Assembly (NCBI RefSeq): GCF_047948215.1
Contig: NC_134458.1
Coordinates: forward strand, 86,817,260 to 86,881,259
Direction: 5' to 3'
From: Lycorma delicatula
Lineage: Eukaryota > Arthropoda > Insecta > Hemiptera > Fulgoridae
Length of the DNA: 64,000 bases
Under the pieces are notes generated by a model. That model ran no database searches. It was not told the origin of the DNA and was given only the letters and a program-made list of their open reading frames with translations. This document shows positions 23,138-33,604 of the stretch, in pieces. The position numbers and the translations under genes were made by a program. The first letter of the stretch is position 1. The number at the start of each line of letters is the position of its first letter.

Positions 23138-23445
23138 GGGGGAAAACCTCACACCGTTGGTGAAGAGCTTATTTTGCCAGCTGAAATTGAGATTTTAGAA
23201 ATTATGTTTGGAGATAATTTTGCCAAACAATTGCAATCCATACCTCTATCAAATGATACTGTTGCCCATCGAATTGGTATCAGCTTTCAAGTTGTCTTGA
23301 ATGTCTGTTAGTATCAGCTTTTCGGGAAGTTGCATGACAAATTGCTTTCAATTCAGCTTGATGAAGCAACAGAAAACAACAAAATTCCTCATTTCATCGC
23401 CCATGTTTGATTTTGTGATGGTATGTCAGTAACAGTCATGCTCTA
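23138..23445 (+). pseudogene. hAT transposase, second part
   Basis: Reads KPHTVGEELILPAEIEILEI, then FAKQLQSIPLSNDTVAHRI, and after a frame change KLLSIQLDEATENNKIPHF with FCDGMSV. These are the consecutive blocks of ZBED5-like hAT transposases, which follow the ASYxVS stretch at 12,290; QLDEAT contains the first catalytic Asp of the DDE core. It is therefore the continuation of the 11,446 element across LINE A. Two stops and the cut by LINE C at about 23,446 end it. The catalytic C-terminal half and right terminus are not seen. Confidence 0.85.
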
Positions 23446-24345
23446 CAAAACAGGTCCTTCCCGAGGTATTGGAAGGAATCCTGCGTGGTCTTCCTCCCAA
23501 AGAAAACCGTCAAATGGTTGGCACAGATATCGGCCCCTTTGTCTAATTAATAATATGGGCAAAGTGGTCGAGAGGATGGTGCCGGGCAGATTGCTAGAAG
23601 AGGTGGATAACAGCTTACATACTAATCAGTAAGGCTTCAGACGGGGGCGTTCAGCCCTACATACCTTGCAGCATGTAGTCTCCTGGGCTCGAAGAAATAG
23701 ACAGGGTACATGGCGGACCAGACGGATGCCGCTAATGATTTCACTTGACTTGCGTAACGCTTTTGGGTCGGTTCTCTGGGACTCCATAATGGCTGTTCTT
23801 TCTGCCAAGAGCATTAGCAGTTATTTAAGGCGTCAGTTTGGTGAGTTCTTCACCCGTCAGATTGGCGGGTGATGGCTGACACGTTGGACGGCCCGATAGA
23901 GTGCGGCCTTAGTCGGGGAGTACCTGAGGGGTCGGATTTCGGTCCCCTGCTGCGGCTCATAGTTTATGAGCCGCAAGGGGTCTTGCGTCTTCCACTGCCC
24001 ATCGATACCGAGGTTATAGCCTATGCTGACGATCTCTCCGTCCTGGTTAGCAGCAGAACGGTGGGGAGGGGGAGCTGGAAGAGAAGGGAAACCTGGCGTT
24101 GTAGACGGTCCATGAATGGTTAGGGAATCACGGCATGGAATTATCTATAAGTAAATGCGAATATATCTTATTCACCGGATGACGGGTGATCAGAGATTTT
24201 GACCTGTGAGTGGGAGGTCAGTCACTACAGAGGAAGCCATGTATACGGTATTTGGGAGTGCAGTTGGACAAGGGTCTGCCTTTTCGCCAACATGTCTTGG
24301 ATAGCTGTGGTAGAGCAGGTAAAACGGTCCGGGTACTAGGAGGTC
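23446..24345 (+). pseudogene. LINE C reverse transcriptase
   Basis: Blocks in order: RPLCLINNMGKVVERMV, GFRRGRSALHTLQHVVSWAR, MPLMISLDLRNAFGSV (catalytic Asp in LDLRNAF), RGVPEGSDFGPLL, IAYADDLSVLVSS (catalytic YADD box at about 24,015-24,050), LSISKCEYILFTG and CIRYLGVQLDKGLPFRQHV. All are typical of the R1 group. A stop falls just before GFRRG, and a palindromic six-base-scale insertion at 23,951-23,975 changes LIVYDGVL to a longer LIVYEPQGVL. Confidence 0.83.
23951..23975. repeat. perfect hairpin, 11-bp arms, 3-nt loop, in LINE C
   Basis: tgcggctcata, gtt, tatgagccgca. The right arm adds about two codons between LIVY and GVL, a position where LINE A-type polymerases are continuous. Confidence 0.93.
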
Positions 24346-25205
24346 ATCCCAACCCCGCAGGGGAAGACACCCGCCTAGAGACATTCCGGTCGCCACCCCC
24401 CCCCCGTTCCTAGCCCTGTTGGGCTTTAACGGGAGTCGTCTATCGCCCTCTGACTTTTTACATCTCATAGTAATAAGCCTGGCCTCGTTGGAATGCCACC
24501 GATGAAAAATGCCTCGGTAGAGATTAGCATCGGTGATTTAATAATTCAGCTTATTGCCTTCGCTGTAGGCCTCGTCCGGACATCTTGAATGTCATCTCCT
24601 AGCAGGACATTTCGATTCCCCCCCGAGGGGAGATGATCCCGCCTCGTAGCGTGTCCGGTCGCTACACCACCCCCTCCCTTCCTTGCCAACAATGGCTTTA
24701 ACGGAGGACATCTTCTTGCCCTCAAACTGATCACAATCCACAGTGCTCATCCCGGCCACGCGAGTTGCCACCGATGCAGATGCCCCGAGGGACACCTACA
24801 TCAGTAAATTCACCCCGAGAGATAGTATTAAGTTCTGCCTTCCGAAGAAGACAGCTGACACCTAAAGCTACCACGTTGCCCTCAGGAACTAAGCTAAAAG
24901 CCTACTCGCGGAAGATCGATGAACCCGCGCCTGTCACCTTTAAGCCCTAACTACACCCTAGTGCGTAGATGCATCAAGTATGCCACGACAGCATATCAAT
25001 CTGCAAAATTCAGTCACCCGCAAACGAATATCGTTAATTTAAGCGATTGGAGTGCAGCCAGCATAAACTAAGTCCCAGAGGACCTCAGGTCTGGTCCGTC
25101 GGGAGCTGAGTATAACCTCTATTCTCCCACTACAGCTCCACTTTTGAGGACCGCTCGGAATAGCTCTATGTTGATCGCAACCAACATTTACTTATTTACG
25201 CCTTA
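24346..25205. mobile_element. insert in LINE C containing the shared unit and a diverged tandem copy
   Basis: LINE C polymerase similarity stops at GKTVRVLGG (24,342) and resumes near 25,206. In between lies the 244-bp unit (24,346-24,593, also at 7,449-7,692), then a diverged tandem copy (24,606-24,835), then about 370 bp of unrecognised GC-rich DNA. On the - strand the two units share a peptide pattern: EGDRRLPLKPNRARNGGGV and EGKKMSSVKAIVGKEGRGW. The likeliest reading is an antisense fragment of a LINE D-type element, with tandem units from its 5' region; this is inference. No clear target duplication was found. Confidence 0.6.
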
Positions 25206-25760
25206 GGAGCATTCTGCTCAGCGTAATTTTGGGGTACTGTACCATTTCATACGAGGCGGCCTGTGTCGTGTCCTCTGTACTCCCGATAGAATTGCGTGCC
25301 TTGGAACGCACTTTCCGCTTCGAAGGTATAGACAGGGCCGAAGCCGCTACTTTAGTACGGTGTAAGTGGAAAAAGAAGTGACGGTTCGGCGATCTCGCCT
25401 CATGGACTAAGCGGCTTTCACCCGACTTAGATGCATGGATTGACAGAGGCCATGGCGAGACAAGTTATTATGTCACACAATGCTTAACTGGTCACGGTGT
25501 TTTCGAGAGCTATTTGCACAGTTTTCATAAACGCGTAACCCCTCCGATGCATGTACTGCGACGGATAAGACGATGCTGAACATACCATCTTTGTATGCAG
25601 CGAATGGCGAGCTCAGCGGGCAAGAGCGGGTATTCACCGGTTTAGGCCGGAGGGTTTCCTCACCTTTATTCTGCCTTTAACTGGCGTAGGTTCGGGGTCT
25701 TCGCGGTCGACGTCCTGACTACCAAGGAGGCTGAGGGGAGACGACGGGGATATTATCATA
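25206..25760 (+). pseudogene. LINE C ORF2 C-terminal part
   Basis: Reads LSVILGYCTISYEAACVVSS with LPIELRALERTFRFEGIDRA, then QCLTGHGVFESYLHSFHKRV and VTPPMH, followed by shifted pieces EWRAQRARAGIHRF and FILPLTG, and the tail VDVLTTKEAEGRRRGYYH. It follows the same order as LINE A (ISYEAACVLTEV, LTGHGTFNEFLHRIGKR). The Cys/His motif is partly destroyed (MHVLRRIRRC). Confidence 0.78.
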
Positions 25761-26165
25761 GGGAAGGGTGGTCAGCCCCACATGTGAGGGGTCGCACGCC
25801 TATGTGTGTGGCTTCCAATGATCGGGTGGGGACTCCATGGGCTTATAGGATGGGAATAAGTTAAGACCGAGTCCCGGCCACGGCGGTGAGGGGGTGGGTC
25901 TGGGGACTGCATAGCCGGACCTGATCGCTCCTTTCTGCAGTTTGAGGCAGGCAATGTCTATGATTGAGTCCCGGTCTCTGGCGGGCGGCTCGGGAACGAC
26001 ATAGTCGGGCCCGGTTACCGTCCATTGGGGATTAGAGACAGGCACTTAAAAGATCCGACCGGAAGGGGGCTGACCTGCCGTGCCAGACATACTGCCAGTG
26101 GGTGGGAGGCCCCCTTAAAGTATAAGGACACTCTCTCGGGCTGAGTTCTACTTAGCTGTAAATCC

Positions 26166-29100
26166 GATACAGTTTTTTTTTTCAACAAATAATTAAAACC
26201 AACTAAATGAACAGTGTCAGCAAAACTGGATAACATAAGTGACATAACAAAAGGGTTGTTATAATCATTGTTTATTATATGTGCAGTAGTGAACATTAAT
26301 TGTGCACATGCTCACATCCTGTTTATGGTAAAATATGAAAAGCTCTTGAAATAACCCTAAGGTAATAAAAAAATAAATCTTTCACTCTGAGGGTTCGTAA
26401 TAATACATTATACAGATATCAAAGGAGGGGTTAGATATGCTATTTAATGGATAATAGGAACTGCCCCTGCATTTGCCTGATTAGATCAAGGGAAACCCTC
26501 CCTATAAATCCTTGATCAGAGCAGTAACACAAAATACACAATTAATTACAAAATAAAAATGAGATGTGATTAAGATCTATATTAATTATTCAGAGTGTGA
26601 GCATATGAAATATTAATAAGGTAAATACTTGAAGAAACTAAATATAAAAAATAATTCCAAAATAAATCTCAGTTTTAGAAGGTATTAATGAAAATTATTT
26701 GGTCATATATTTATGAACTCATTGAATGCAGATTGATAAAATTCAGTTTTTTTTCAGATAATATTTAAAAATATATTTACAATAATATTGGTTTTCTTTT
26801 TAGCATTTAAATGAATTTTAAATAGATTTTAGGAAGAGTTTTTAAATGATTTGGTAATTTATTAAAAATGTTAATAGAAGTGTAATAAAGCCCTTTCTTG
26901 AAAGTCAAAGTATTGTGTTAAGAAATATAAAAACAGTCTGTCGTTTGGTTTGATAGAGATGGATATTGTTGTTTCTTTGTAAGAATAAGTGACTATTCTT
27001 TTTAGCAATAGTTGCACATTCGTATATATAAAAACATAAATAAATTAAAATTTTTAATTTTTTAAATATTAGTCTACATGATTCATAATTATGGACTCAA
27101 AACAGTAATCTAACAGCCCATTTTTGTATCTTGAAAATTTATTCTGACTTTTTGAGGGAGCCCTAAGAGATGATAATACACCTTGAATAAGAATATATAT
27201 ATATATATATATGTACATAAAGTATTAAATAATGATGACAAGTTTAGAATTTTATTAAGGTGCAGAGAATTGACTAGCTGAACATTAGGGATTAAGGTCT
27301 AGGAGAATGCCTAGTTTTACTGAAAACTTGTTTGTAATAAACAAAATTAAAAAACAAAACTTCTTGAAATTATTTTAAATAATATAGTTTTGACCACACT
27401 ATTTACAGTGAATAAGTAAAAAAAAAGATACAATGTGAGAAATTGTCAAAACAGGACATTACACAGTCCTAAATTTTGAATAGTTTAATGAAAATTGGTT
27501 TATTAACAGAAAACACAATCATAACCAATGAAATTGTATTTTATATAAAAGAAAACGGTTCAGTACTTCTTTATTACACTAGCTTATAATTGTAATAAAT
27601 GGAATCTTCTCCATTAAGTATTTTTTCATCTTACAGGAGTAATATTCTGATGTTTATACATTAATAGTAATAATGAACCATTCATAAATCTCTTCTTTTT
27701 TCTAATTATTGGAGGAGTAAGAGGCCTGATTTCACCCAATAGATATCAGCCACTATTTAGATGTTTAATTGAACAACCGAAATATTAGAGTATTAGGACA
27801 AGTTCATGATCAGAATTGTCACAACATCAAGCTCCATCAAGGACCTGCAGCTTTGCTGGCTGTTGCTATCACAGAAGTGCAGAAGGTGCCAATTCAGCAG
27901 CTGACATGATTCTCTTGATACTTTTCCACAGAGAAGAGATGAGATATAGGATTATGAAAGGGGGACTTCCTTTTTTCTGTTAGACTTCGGGAATTACTGT
28001 CAGGTATCACTTCAGAGGATGAATGAGGATGATATGTGTGAGTGTAAGTTAAGTGTTGTCTTGTACAGTCTCAGGTTGACCATTTCTGAGATGTGTGGTT
28101 AATTGAAACCCAACCACCTAAGAACACTAGTATTCAAATTCGTCTAAAAGTATCTACCTGTACTAGGACTTGAATGCTGGAACTCCTGACTTCCAAATCA
28201 GCTGATTTGTGAAGATGCGTTCACCACTACACCAACCTGGTGAGTCAAGAAGGGGGGACTGGTGGTAGGATATGATCAACCTAAGAGAGACTGTGAGCAT
28301 CTTAGATCAGTTAGTGGTTTTATAAAAAGATTTTTGAAATGGTTTTGAAACTAAAAAGTATGTCAGAGTATACCAAGTAGTTAGTGCTTACCTTTGTATG
28401 CAGTAAGTAGGTGTTGAAGTTCTACTGGACAATCGTATTTTACAGTAATCACTCATTTACACTGTCTTGGCCTCCGTTTTATTGTTTAGTTGTAATCAAC
28501 AATATATCTGGCCTGTGATGTAACAAGCTATAGTCCCTGCATGAAGAAAGTATGCAACTGGTTATGGGCCCTGGATCAATAAAACAGCATGTCTGCAGAC
28601 TTCCAGAATATCACATAAATCGTTCAAATTATCACAAAATATTAGTTTCAGGAAAATAATTTATGGTATGATTTAATTTGTAAACTGTAAAACTTTTTTA
28701 TATAGTGTACTAAAAGTTATTTTGAAAAAAAGATGCATGAGAGTTCTTGTCTGTGATGTTTGAAACGGCATTTGTCTTGAAGTGTTAGTATTATCTTAGC
28801 TTTGTAACAACTGTGGGTTATGCTTAACATAATCCTAACATTAATCAGCCAATATATTCAGACAAACATTTATGGTATCTGTTACTTATATAAATTAGTA
28901 CTTTTTTTATTGGCTTTAGGTAGCATACACTTCAAGATTTTCATTGAAAATCTAAAAAATCATTTAACCTAACTCATTTTCTTGGCATGAAAATGGTGTA
29001 TTAATCATTGCTCCCTTCCACTGCTGTTTATGATAGTTATTATATTTTGTAAATACCCCATTCCAAGTAAAAGAATATAATTCAATATTTAATTGTGAAA

Positions 29101-29416
29101 ATTGCAAAATAAAAAATCCTTTAGTATTTAGAAAAAGTTAACTGGCTTATGAAGTTGTGCTGTAATTAATATAAATCACTAATACTGTATGAATCTGAAT
29201 GGAGATGACTTTTGTTCAATTTCATAAGTCTGATTACCACTAAAATATTTGTTAAAATGTAATTACCATTGACTAATTTTTTTTTCTATTTATAATTTAG
29301 TATCTCTGATTACTTAAAGTAGTAATTAATGAAAAAAATTCTTTAAAATAGATTTCATCATTTCAGTGGTAGTTTTATTTCAATAAATTTAAAAAAACAT
29401 CAATTTTAATTTAAAG
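26166..29416. other. AT-rich DNA with a SINE; upstream of first visible synaptojanin exon
   Basis: Apart from the SINE at 27,968-28,248 no gene is supported. A phrase near 26,458-26,500 (gaactgcccctgcatttgcc, then tcaagggaaaccctcc) resembles a repeat seen widely in arthropod genomes, but it is too short to define. A short (AT)n tract lies at about 27,191-27,211. The last 20 bases, ending in aatttaaag, form the splice acceptor of the exon at 29,417. Confidence 0.5.
27968..28248 (-). mobile_element. tRNA-derived SINE
   Basis: On the - strand the element begins near 28,248 with a tRNA-like head. It shows an A box TGGTGTAGTGG and, about 45 bp further, a B box-like ATTCAAGTCC, the internal RNA polymerase III promoter of tRNA-derived SINEs. 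A non-tRNA body follows and it ends at an A-rich stretch (acagaaaaaaggaag). It is flanked by an 11/12-matching duplication, gaaagggggact (27,956-27,967) and gaaggggggact (28,249-28,260). The head does not fold as a plausible functional tRNA (no anticodon arm that I could pair), so I call it a SINE and not a tRNA gene. Confidence 0.8.
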
Positions 29417-29590
29417 GTCGGCTCACATAAAGTGAAAATTTCACGGGGATCAGAAGCATCTGCTCCTGCATTTAACAAGCACATCACTTTATTAATAGAA
29501 CGTTATGGACATCAAGCAATTGTTAATTTATTGGGAACAAGTCTAATTGGTAGTAGAGAAGGAGAAGCTATGTTAAGTCAGTTGTTCCAG
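29417..29590 (+). CDS. Synj: synaptojanin, first visible exon (SAC domain)
   Basis: 174 nt, phase 0 at both ends, acceptor aaag|gtcgg and donor ccag|gtaata. It encodes [47 protein letters not shown] and ends SQLFQ. In synaptojanins this follows the RGSVPLFWEQPG block of the SAC phosphoinositide phosphatase domain. Synaptojanin is a two-headed presynaptic lipid phosphatase: the SAC head removes phosphate from PI4P, PI3P and PI(3,5)P2, and the 5-phosphatase head acts on PI(4,5)P2, which lets clathrin and adaptors leave endocytic vesicles. The preceding exons were not found in the 29 kb upstream. Joined with the eight exons below, the frame is open for 454 codons, which argues strongly for a real gene and against a processed copy. 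Sac1 or Fig4 are excluded by the attached 5-phosphatase domain. Confidence 0.95.
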
Positions 29591-29767
29591 GTAATATTTT
29601 TTAATTTATTATTTTACATACAGTTTAATTAACTATGCTTGTTCTCTACTGCTTTATTCTTCCAGCTGATCCTGTTTGATCAACTCTTATTATAGCTATT
29701 GATTTATAATATTCTTATTTGAGTTTGGATATCTTTGTTATCAGTATATTTTGGATATTAGAGTATA

Positions 29768-30050
29768 ACACAAGCCTGCAATGGTTGTGTTTTTTAGTTT
29801 TTGATAATTGATTCCTATGTATTTTCTAGCACTGAATCTGAAAATAACCTTCATTTTTTTCTATCATGTCGGGAGTTTTTGCAAATCTCAAATTTCAAAA
29901 TTTGTAAAAAATTAAAAAATTTCAAAAATGTGATACAATAAAATAGATATAAAATGCTTATTTTAAAATAAATTAATATAATATGTTCATTTATTTGGCT
30001 TATACCATGCATTCTTACAGTTAAACAGTTGATTAGTCGGAAGAGGAGAG
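29768..30050. repeat. left terminal inverted repeat
   Basis: About 280 bp that match 32,150-32,440 in inverse orientation with scattered differences and small gaps. The inner edge is near gaagaggagagcgggg. Confidence 0.8.
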
Positions 30051-30289
30051 CGGGGTTCATTGATCCCTTAATTTTAAATAAAAATTATAAATAATAAAAA
30101 TATTAATTTGCATTTTAAATTAATTTATTCCTATTTGTTTAACTAATTTTTATGAGGAACCTCATGCCTTTGGAACCACTCCCTCTCTTCACCTACCCAT
30201 AATGACGAAGTATATAAAATACTTACAATTCTATTCCATGTGTCGAATTTTCATTGGACGGCTTATACTCTGCTTTGCGCTTTTCCTTC

Positions 30290-31855
30290 TATGTTCTCCA
30301 TAGGGTTCATCTCAGTGTAACATCTAGCAATAGTCTACCATCATCGTAGCAGTCCATTTTCCTTGAAACCTCCTTCCCATTTTTTCATGTCCTGATGAAA
30401 TCTTTCACCCATCTCTTCACTAACGGCACCCAGATTTTCAGGAAAATAGTCCACATGTAAATTTAGGAAGTGAACCTTCAAGCTCATGGAACAGTCTAAA
30501 TCTTTGTACTTTTGCAGCATGTTTTCAACAATTGATTTGAAGTTCAGATCCTTCTTATTGCTCAGAAACTTGATTATTACATCTTTAAAGGCTCCCCAGG
30601 CTTCTTTTTCTACAACTTCCATTTGTTTCTCAAAATTACCATCTTTGAGAAGTTTTCTATTGTCAGAACCAGTAAAGACACCCTCTTTTAGTTTGGCGGT
30701 TGATAAGACTGGAAATTTGTCACAGATGTATTTAAAAAATTTACCTTCTTTTGGTAAAGTTTGGATAAATTGCTTCATCAAGCCTAACTTGATATGCAGA
30801 GCTGGAAGTAGAACTTTATTTGGATCTATGAGAGCTTTGCAGAGCATATTTTTGGTTCCAGGTTCTAATGAAGATCTTTTTGGCCAATCTTTTCTTATCC
30901 AATGATTTTTTCAGTCTCTGTGATCCCATTTACACAAAAAACAAGGAAACTTTGTGTATCCTCCTTGCTGTTGTAGGAGCACCAATATTATTTTGAGATC
31001 ACCGCATGTGATCTGAAAAATCACCGATGTGAATATGAAAATCACTTATGATTTTCATATTTAATTTTATCAAGAACGAATTAAAATTATTGTAACCCTC
31101 TTTTAAACGGACAGAATGTCCGACAGATATTGATGGATATATGAGACTTCTTTTAGATGAATCTATGAACAGTCCCCTATTCGGTACTTTCATACAGAAT
31201 GTTAAATCGATTCAAAAGTTCATGTACATTAGTGCAGAAGACTAATTCTCATTCTCTGAAAAATACGGATGAAAATCCTTTTTTCTGTATTTGAACCAGG
31301 AAAATGATGTGCCAGTTGCTAGCAGGTTCTTCACTTTAAGCCTTGAACCAAGTAGTTCTGAATTTTCTGTTGTCAGATGTAAGTCTCGAACCAAATCGGT
31401 TAGTTCAGACTGTGAATAAAGCTCTGGCGCACAGCTATCTCTGGGTTCTACTCCTGGATGTTATCTTCATTTAGGTCACTTATGGAACTATCTGTTTCAG
31501 ATAAATTTTCTGGTGGAGTTGTCCCTGGTATATCTGGACCATGGTGACCAGGTGTAAAGCCAATGGAATATTTGGATAGACAATTCTTTTTTAATCTTCA
31601 AATTGAAACTGTCAAACCAGTCAAAGAAAAGTAACAATCATTGGTGTGATTTCGTTGCTCCCCTTACCATTGGAACTCCAAATCTGAATGCTTCTTGTTC
31701 ACCCTTTGACCACCATCTAAGTCCTTCAACATATGTGTAGCAAATTTAGTGGGGTGCCAAGTTTTGTCTTGATTTTCACTCTGAAATATGTGAGGTACAC
31801 TTGTCAAATGAAACTTTTTATATTTCTTTTTTGCCATTCTACTATTAACTCAAAA
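30290..31855 (-). pseudogene. unclassified arthropod repeat-borne protein, decayed
   Basis: Read on the - strand it starts MAKKKYKKFHLTSVPHIF, continues with a shifted RWWSKGEQEAFRFGVPMV, DCYFSLTG, HHGPDIPGTTPPE, later KFPCFLCKWDHRD (a CxxC-W block), and an open 168-codon stretch (30,847-30,341). That stretch contains KVLLPALHIKLGLMKQFI, MSLKVHFLNLHVDYFPENLG and SEEMGERFHQDMKKWE, and after a frameshift MVDYC*MLH*DEPY. From memory of the family, close relatives with blocks like LHIKLGLMK, FPENLGAVS and GERFHQD occur in many copies in aphid and spider genomes, annotated only as uncharacterised. The invariant acidic residues and the final His-Gln-Asp could be a nuclease core, but this is speculation. 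At least six frame breaks; not functional. Confidence 0.7.
31032..31061. repeat. perfect hairpin, 13-bp arms, 4-nt loop
   Basis: aatatgaaaatca, ctta, tgattttcatatt. It lies in the decayed part of the unclassified protein gene, where the frame is lost. Confidence 0.93.
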
Positions 31856-32149
31856 CAAATGTAACAAAAAGAATCTGTAGAATTTTTGCAGCCTCTTGAA
31901 GCCATTTTGAAAATGGAAATTTGCTTTATGGTCTGAATTATATTTTCCACTGACAAAAACGCATTTGATTATGGAGGATGGAAAAAACTCAATTTACACA
32001 ATGCTGATGGTTGAAATTGCACTACTAGTAGTAGCATGTGCATGAGTGGCATGGATAGCTGCCAATTAACATGTTAAGTCTTGTCACAATCGGTCAGCCA
32101 AGCTCTCCCACTGTCTCGTCATCTTCAATCCAAAATCCCCCACACCCTC

Positions 32150-32440
32150 CTCTTCAGACCACTCAACTGTTTTGCTATAAGAATATATAGCATAAGCCAA
32201 AAAAGTAAATATATTATATTAATTTATTACAAAAAAAAAAACGTTTTATGTCTATTTTGTAGTACATATTTTTGTAATTTTTCAACCTTTTTACAAATTT
32301 TTAAATTTGTGATTGCAAATATTCCTGATGTTATGGGAAAAAATGAAGGTTATTTTCTGATTCAATGCTAAAAAAATACATAGGAATCAATTATCAAAAG
32401 TTAAAAAGCAATCCACAACTCAAATTTTACAGGCATGTGT
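32150..32440. repeat. right terminal inverted repeat
   Basis: Inverse match to 29,768-30,050. The outer edge is near caggcatgtgt and the inner edge near cctcctcttcagacc. Confidence 0.8.
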
Positions 32441-33434
32441 AATTAATGGTACCATCTCATGAATGGATGGCAAGAGACTAGGTAGAACTAATGGCAAACT
32501 GTAATTAAGTTTATAGCTTGTTTTGAGGAAATTGTTTCATAGCAGATAAATATATAAAATCGTCTTTTTTAATATTTTTATCACATATTGTTAGCAATGA
32601 TGATCAACTTTAATTTTATAGTTATTATTGAAAAAAAATGTTTCTATATTGTCCTGTTTATGTGCTACACATTCAGGACTTTTACTACTGGTAGTTTATA
32701 AATCCCATTTTTAATAACACTTAAACAGTGCAGTTAACATGTGGAATTTGCTGCCTGCTATTCTAAACCTATTGCAAATGAATAATATTTTGTAGAACAT
32801 TTTTCATCCATACTGGAAATGAAATAATTACCCTGTTATAGCAGCTAGCGAATAAAACTACTACCTACTGATTGAAACTGAGCTTCTGTTAAAATAAAAA
32901 ATAAAAAGACAGTTTGATTCGCACTGACATGATTATTATTTGTGATCTAGGAATTAGATCATATTCATCTGTTGATTTTTTGTGAAGTTATTTCATTATC
33001 AGATTTTGACTGCGAGTGAAGTAATAATAAGAAACACATGAATAATGTTATAAACTTTTTATAACTGTTTATTGAAAATTTAATCTTATGTTCTTTCAAA
33101 TGTAATTTTTTATATCTATAATTCATTATCATTCAATATTTCTTCTCATTTATTTTTTAGTTTCAGCCAAAGAGCATCATTAATTGATCTTAACATTTTT
33201 CTCTCCTCCTGTATATTTTGTGCTCAGATTTTCCTTTAATCACTGTAATTGCTTGTTCCCATTTACAAATTATAATATTATAAAATTTGTATACTTTGTA
33301 ATCGTGTGTATTAATCATATCATGAATTAATGTTAATGTTATGAATGGAAATCATTACGGTTTATCACCAGGGTAAGATATGTTATTGTATGTCCTTATA
33401 TGCATATGTTTATGTATTTTTTAATTTGTTGCAG
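32441..33434. other. remainder of synaptojanin intron after the TIR element
   Basis: AT-rich and stop-filled. It ends in a pyrimidine-rich acceptor tttaatttgttgcag. Nothing else recognised. Confidence 0.6.
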
Positions 33435-33604
33435 TCTCACCATAGAGCATCAGAATTATGCACCAACATACCTCATATATTATTTGATTATCATCAAGAG
33501 TGCCGTGGAGGAAACTTGAAAAATCTTAATAAACTTAAAGCAAAAATTGAAAAATATTTAAAATTATTTTCATTATTTTATGCAAAAGGAGATAATATTG
33601 TGAG
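33435..33604 (+). CDS. Synj: synaptojanin exon (SAC domain)
   Basis: 170 nt. Acceptor ttgcag|tctc, donor gtgag|gtaata. It starts in phase 0 and leaves two bases of a split Ser codon. Encodes SHHRASELCTNIPHILFDYH, QECRGGNLKNLNKLKAKIEK and LFSLFYAKGDNIV. The FDYHQ motif is a landmark of the SAC domain just before the catalytic loop. The segment aligns without gap between MLSQLFQ and the catalytic exon, so no exon is missing on either side. Confidence 0.95.

Larger units (their letters stand above)
23446..26165 (+). mobile_element. LINE C, 5'-truncated R1-type LINE with a foreign insert
   Basis: Starts abruptly inside the reverse transcriptase (FPRYWKESCVVFLPK in the best frame), so it is 5'-truncated as is usual for LINEs. 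It runs through the polymerase to about 24,345, is interrupted by an 860-bp insert (24,346-25,205), resumes with the ORF2 C-terminal part and ends in a 3' UTR homologous to that of LINE A. The 3' end is near aatccgatac at 26,165. It cuts the hAT transposase after FCDGMSV. Frameshifts and stops are frequent, and it is more decayed than LINE A. Confidence 0.8.
29768..32440 (-). mobile_element. 2.67-kb DNA-transposon-like element with long TIRs and an unclassified protein
   Basis: The two ends are inverted copies of each other over about 280 bp. The left starts acacaagcctg and the right, read in reverse complement, acacatgcctg. Long identical runs follow, such as tttgataattgattcctatg and gaaaataaccttcat, and the inner edge shares cagttga and gaagaggag. 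Between them, on the - strand, lies one degenerate protein gene (31,855-30,290). No simple target duplication could be fixed at the outer edges. It lies in the first visible synaptojanin intron, in antisense to the gene. The arrangement is that of an autonomous DNA transposon, but the protein is not one I can place in a named transposase superfamily. Confidence 0.72.

Noticed and set aside
28190..28248. Possible tRNA gene on -
   Set aside because: A and B boxes are present, but the cloverleaf cannot be formed and it is joined to a SINE body with its own target duplication.
1..29416. Search for N-terminal synaptojanin exons
   Set aside because: No segment resembling the FWEQPG, NDDGHVANF, CGSVEIRT or GCLGVL blocks was found with splice borders; left unassigned.
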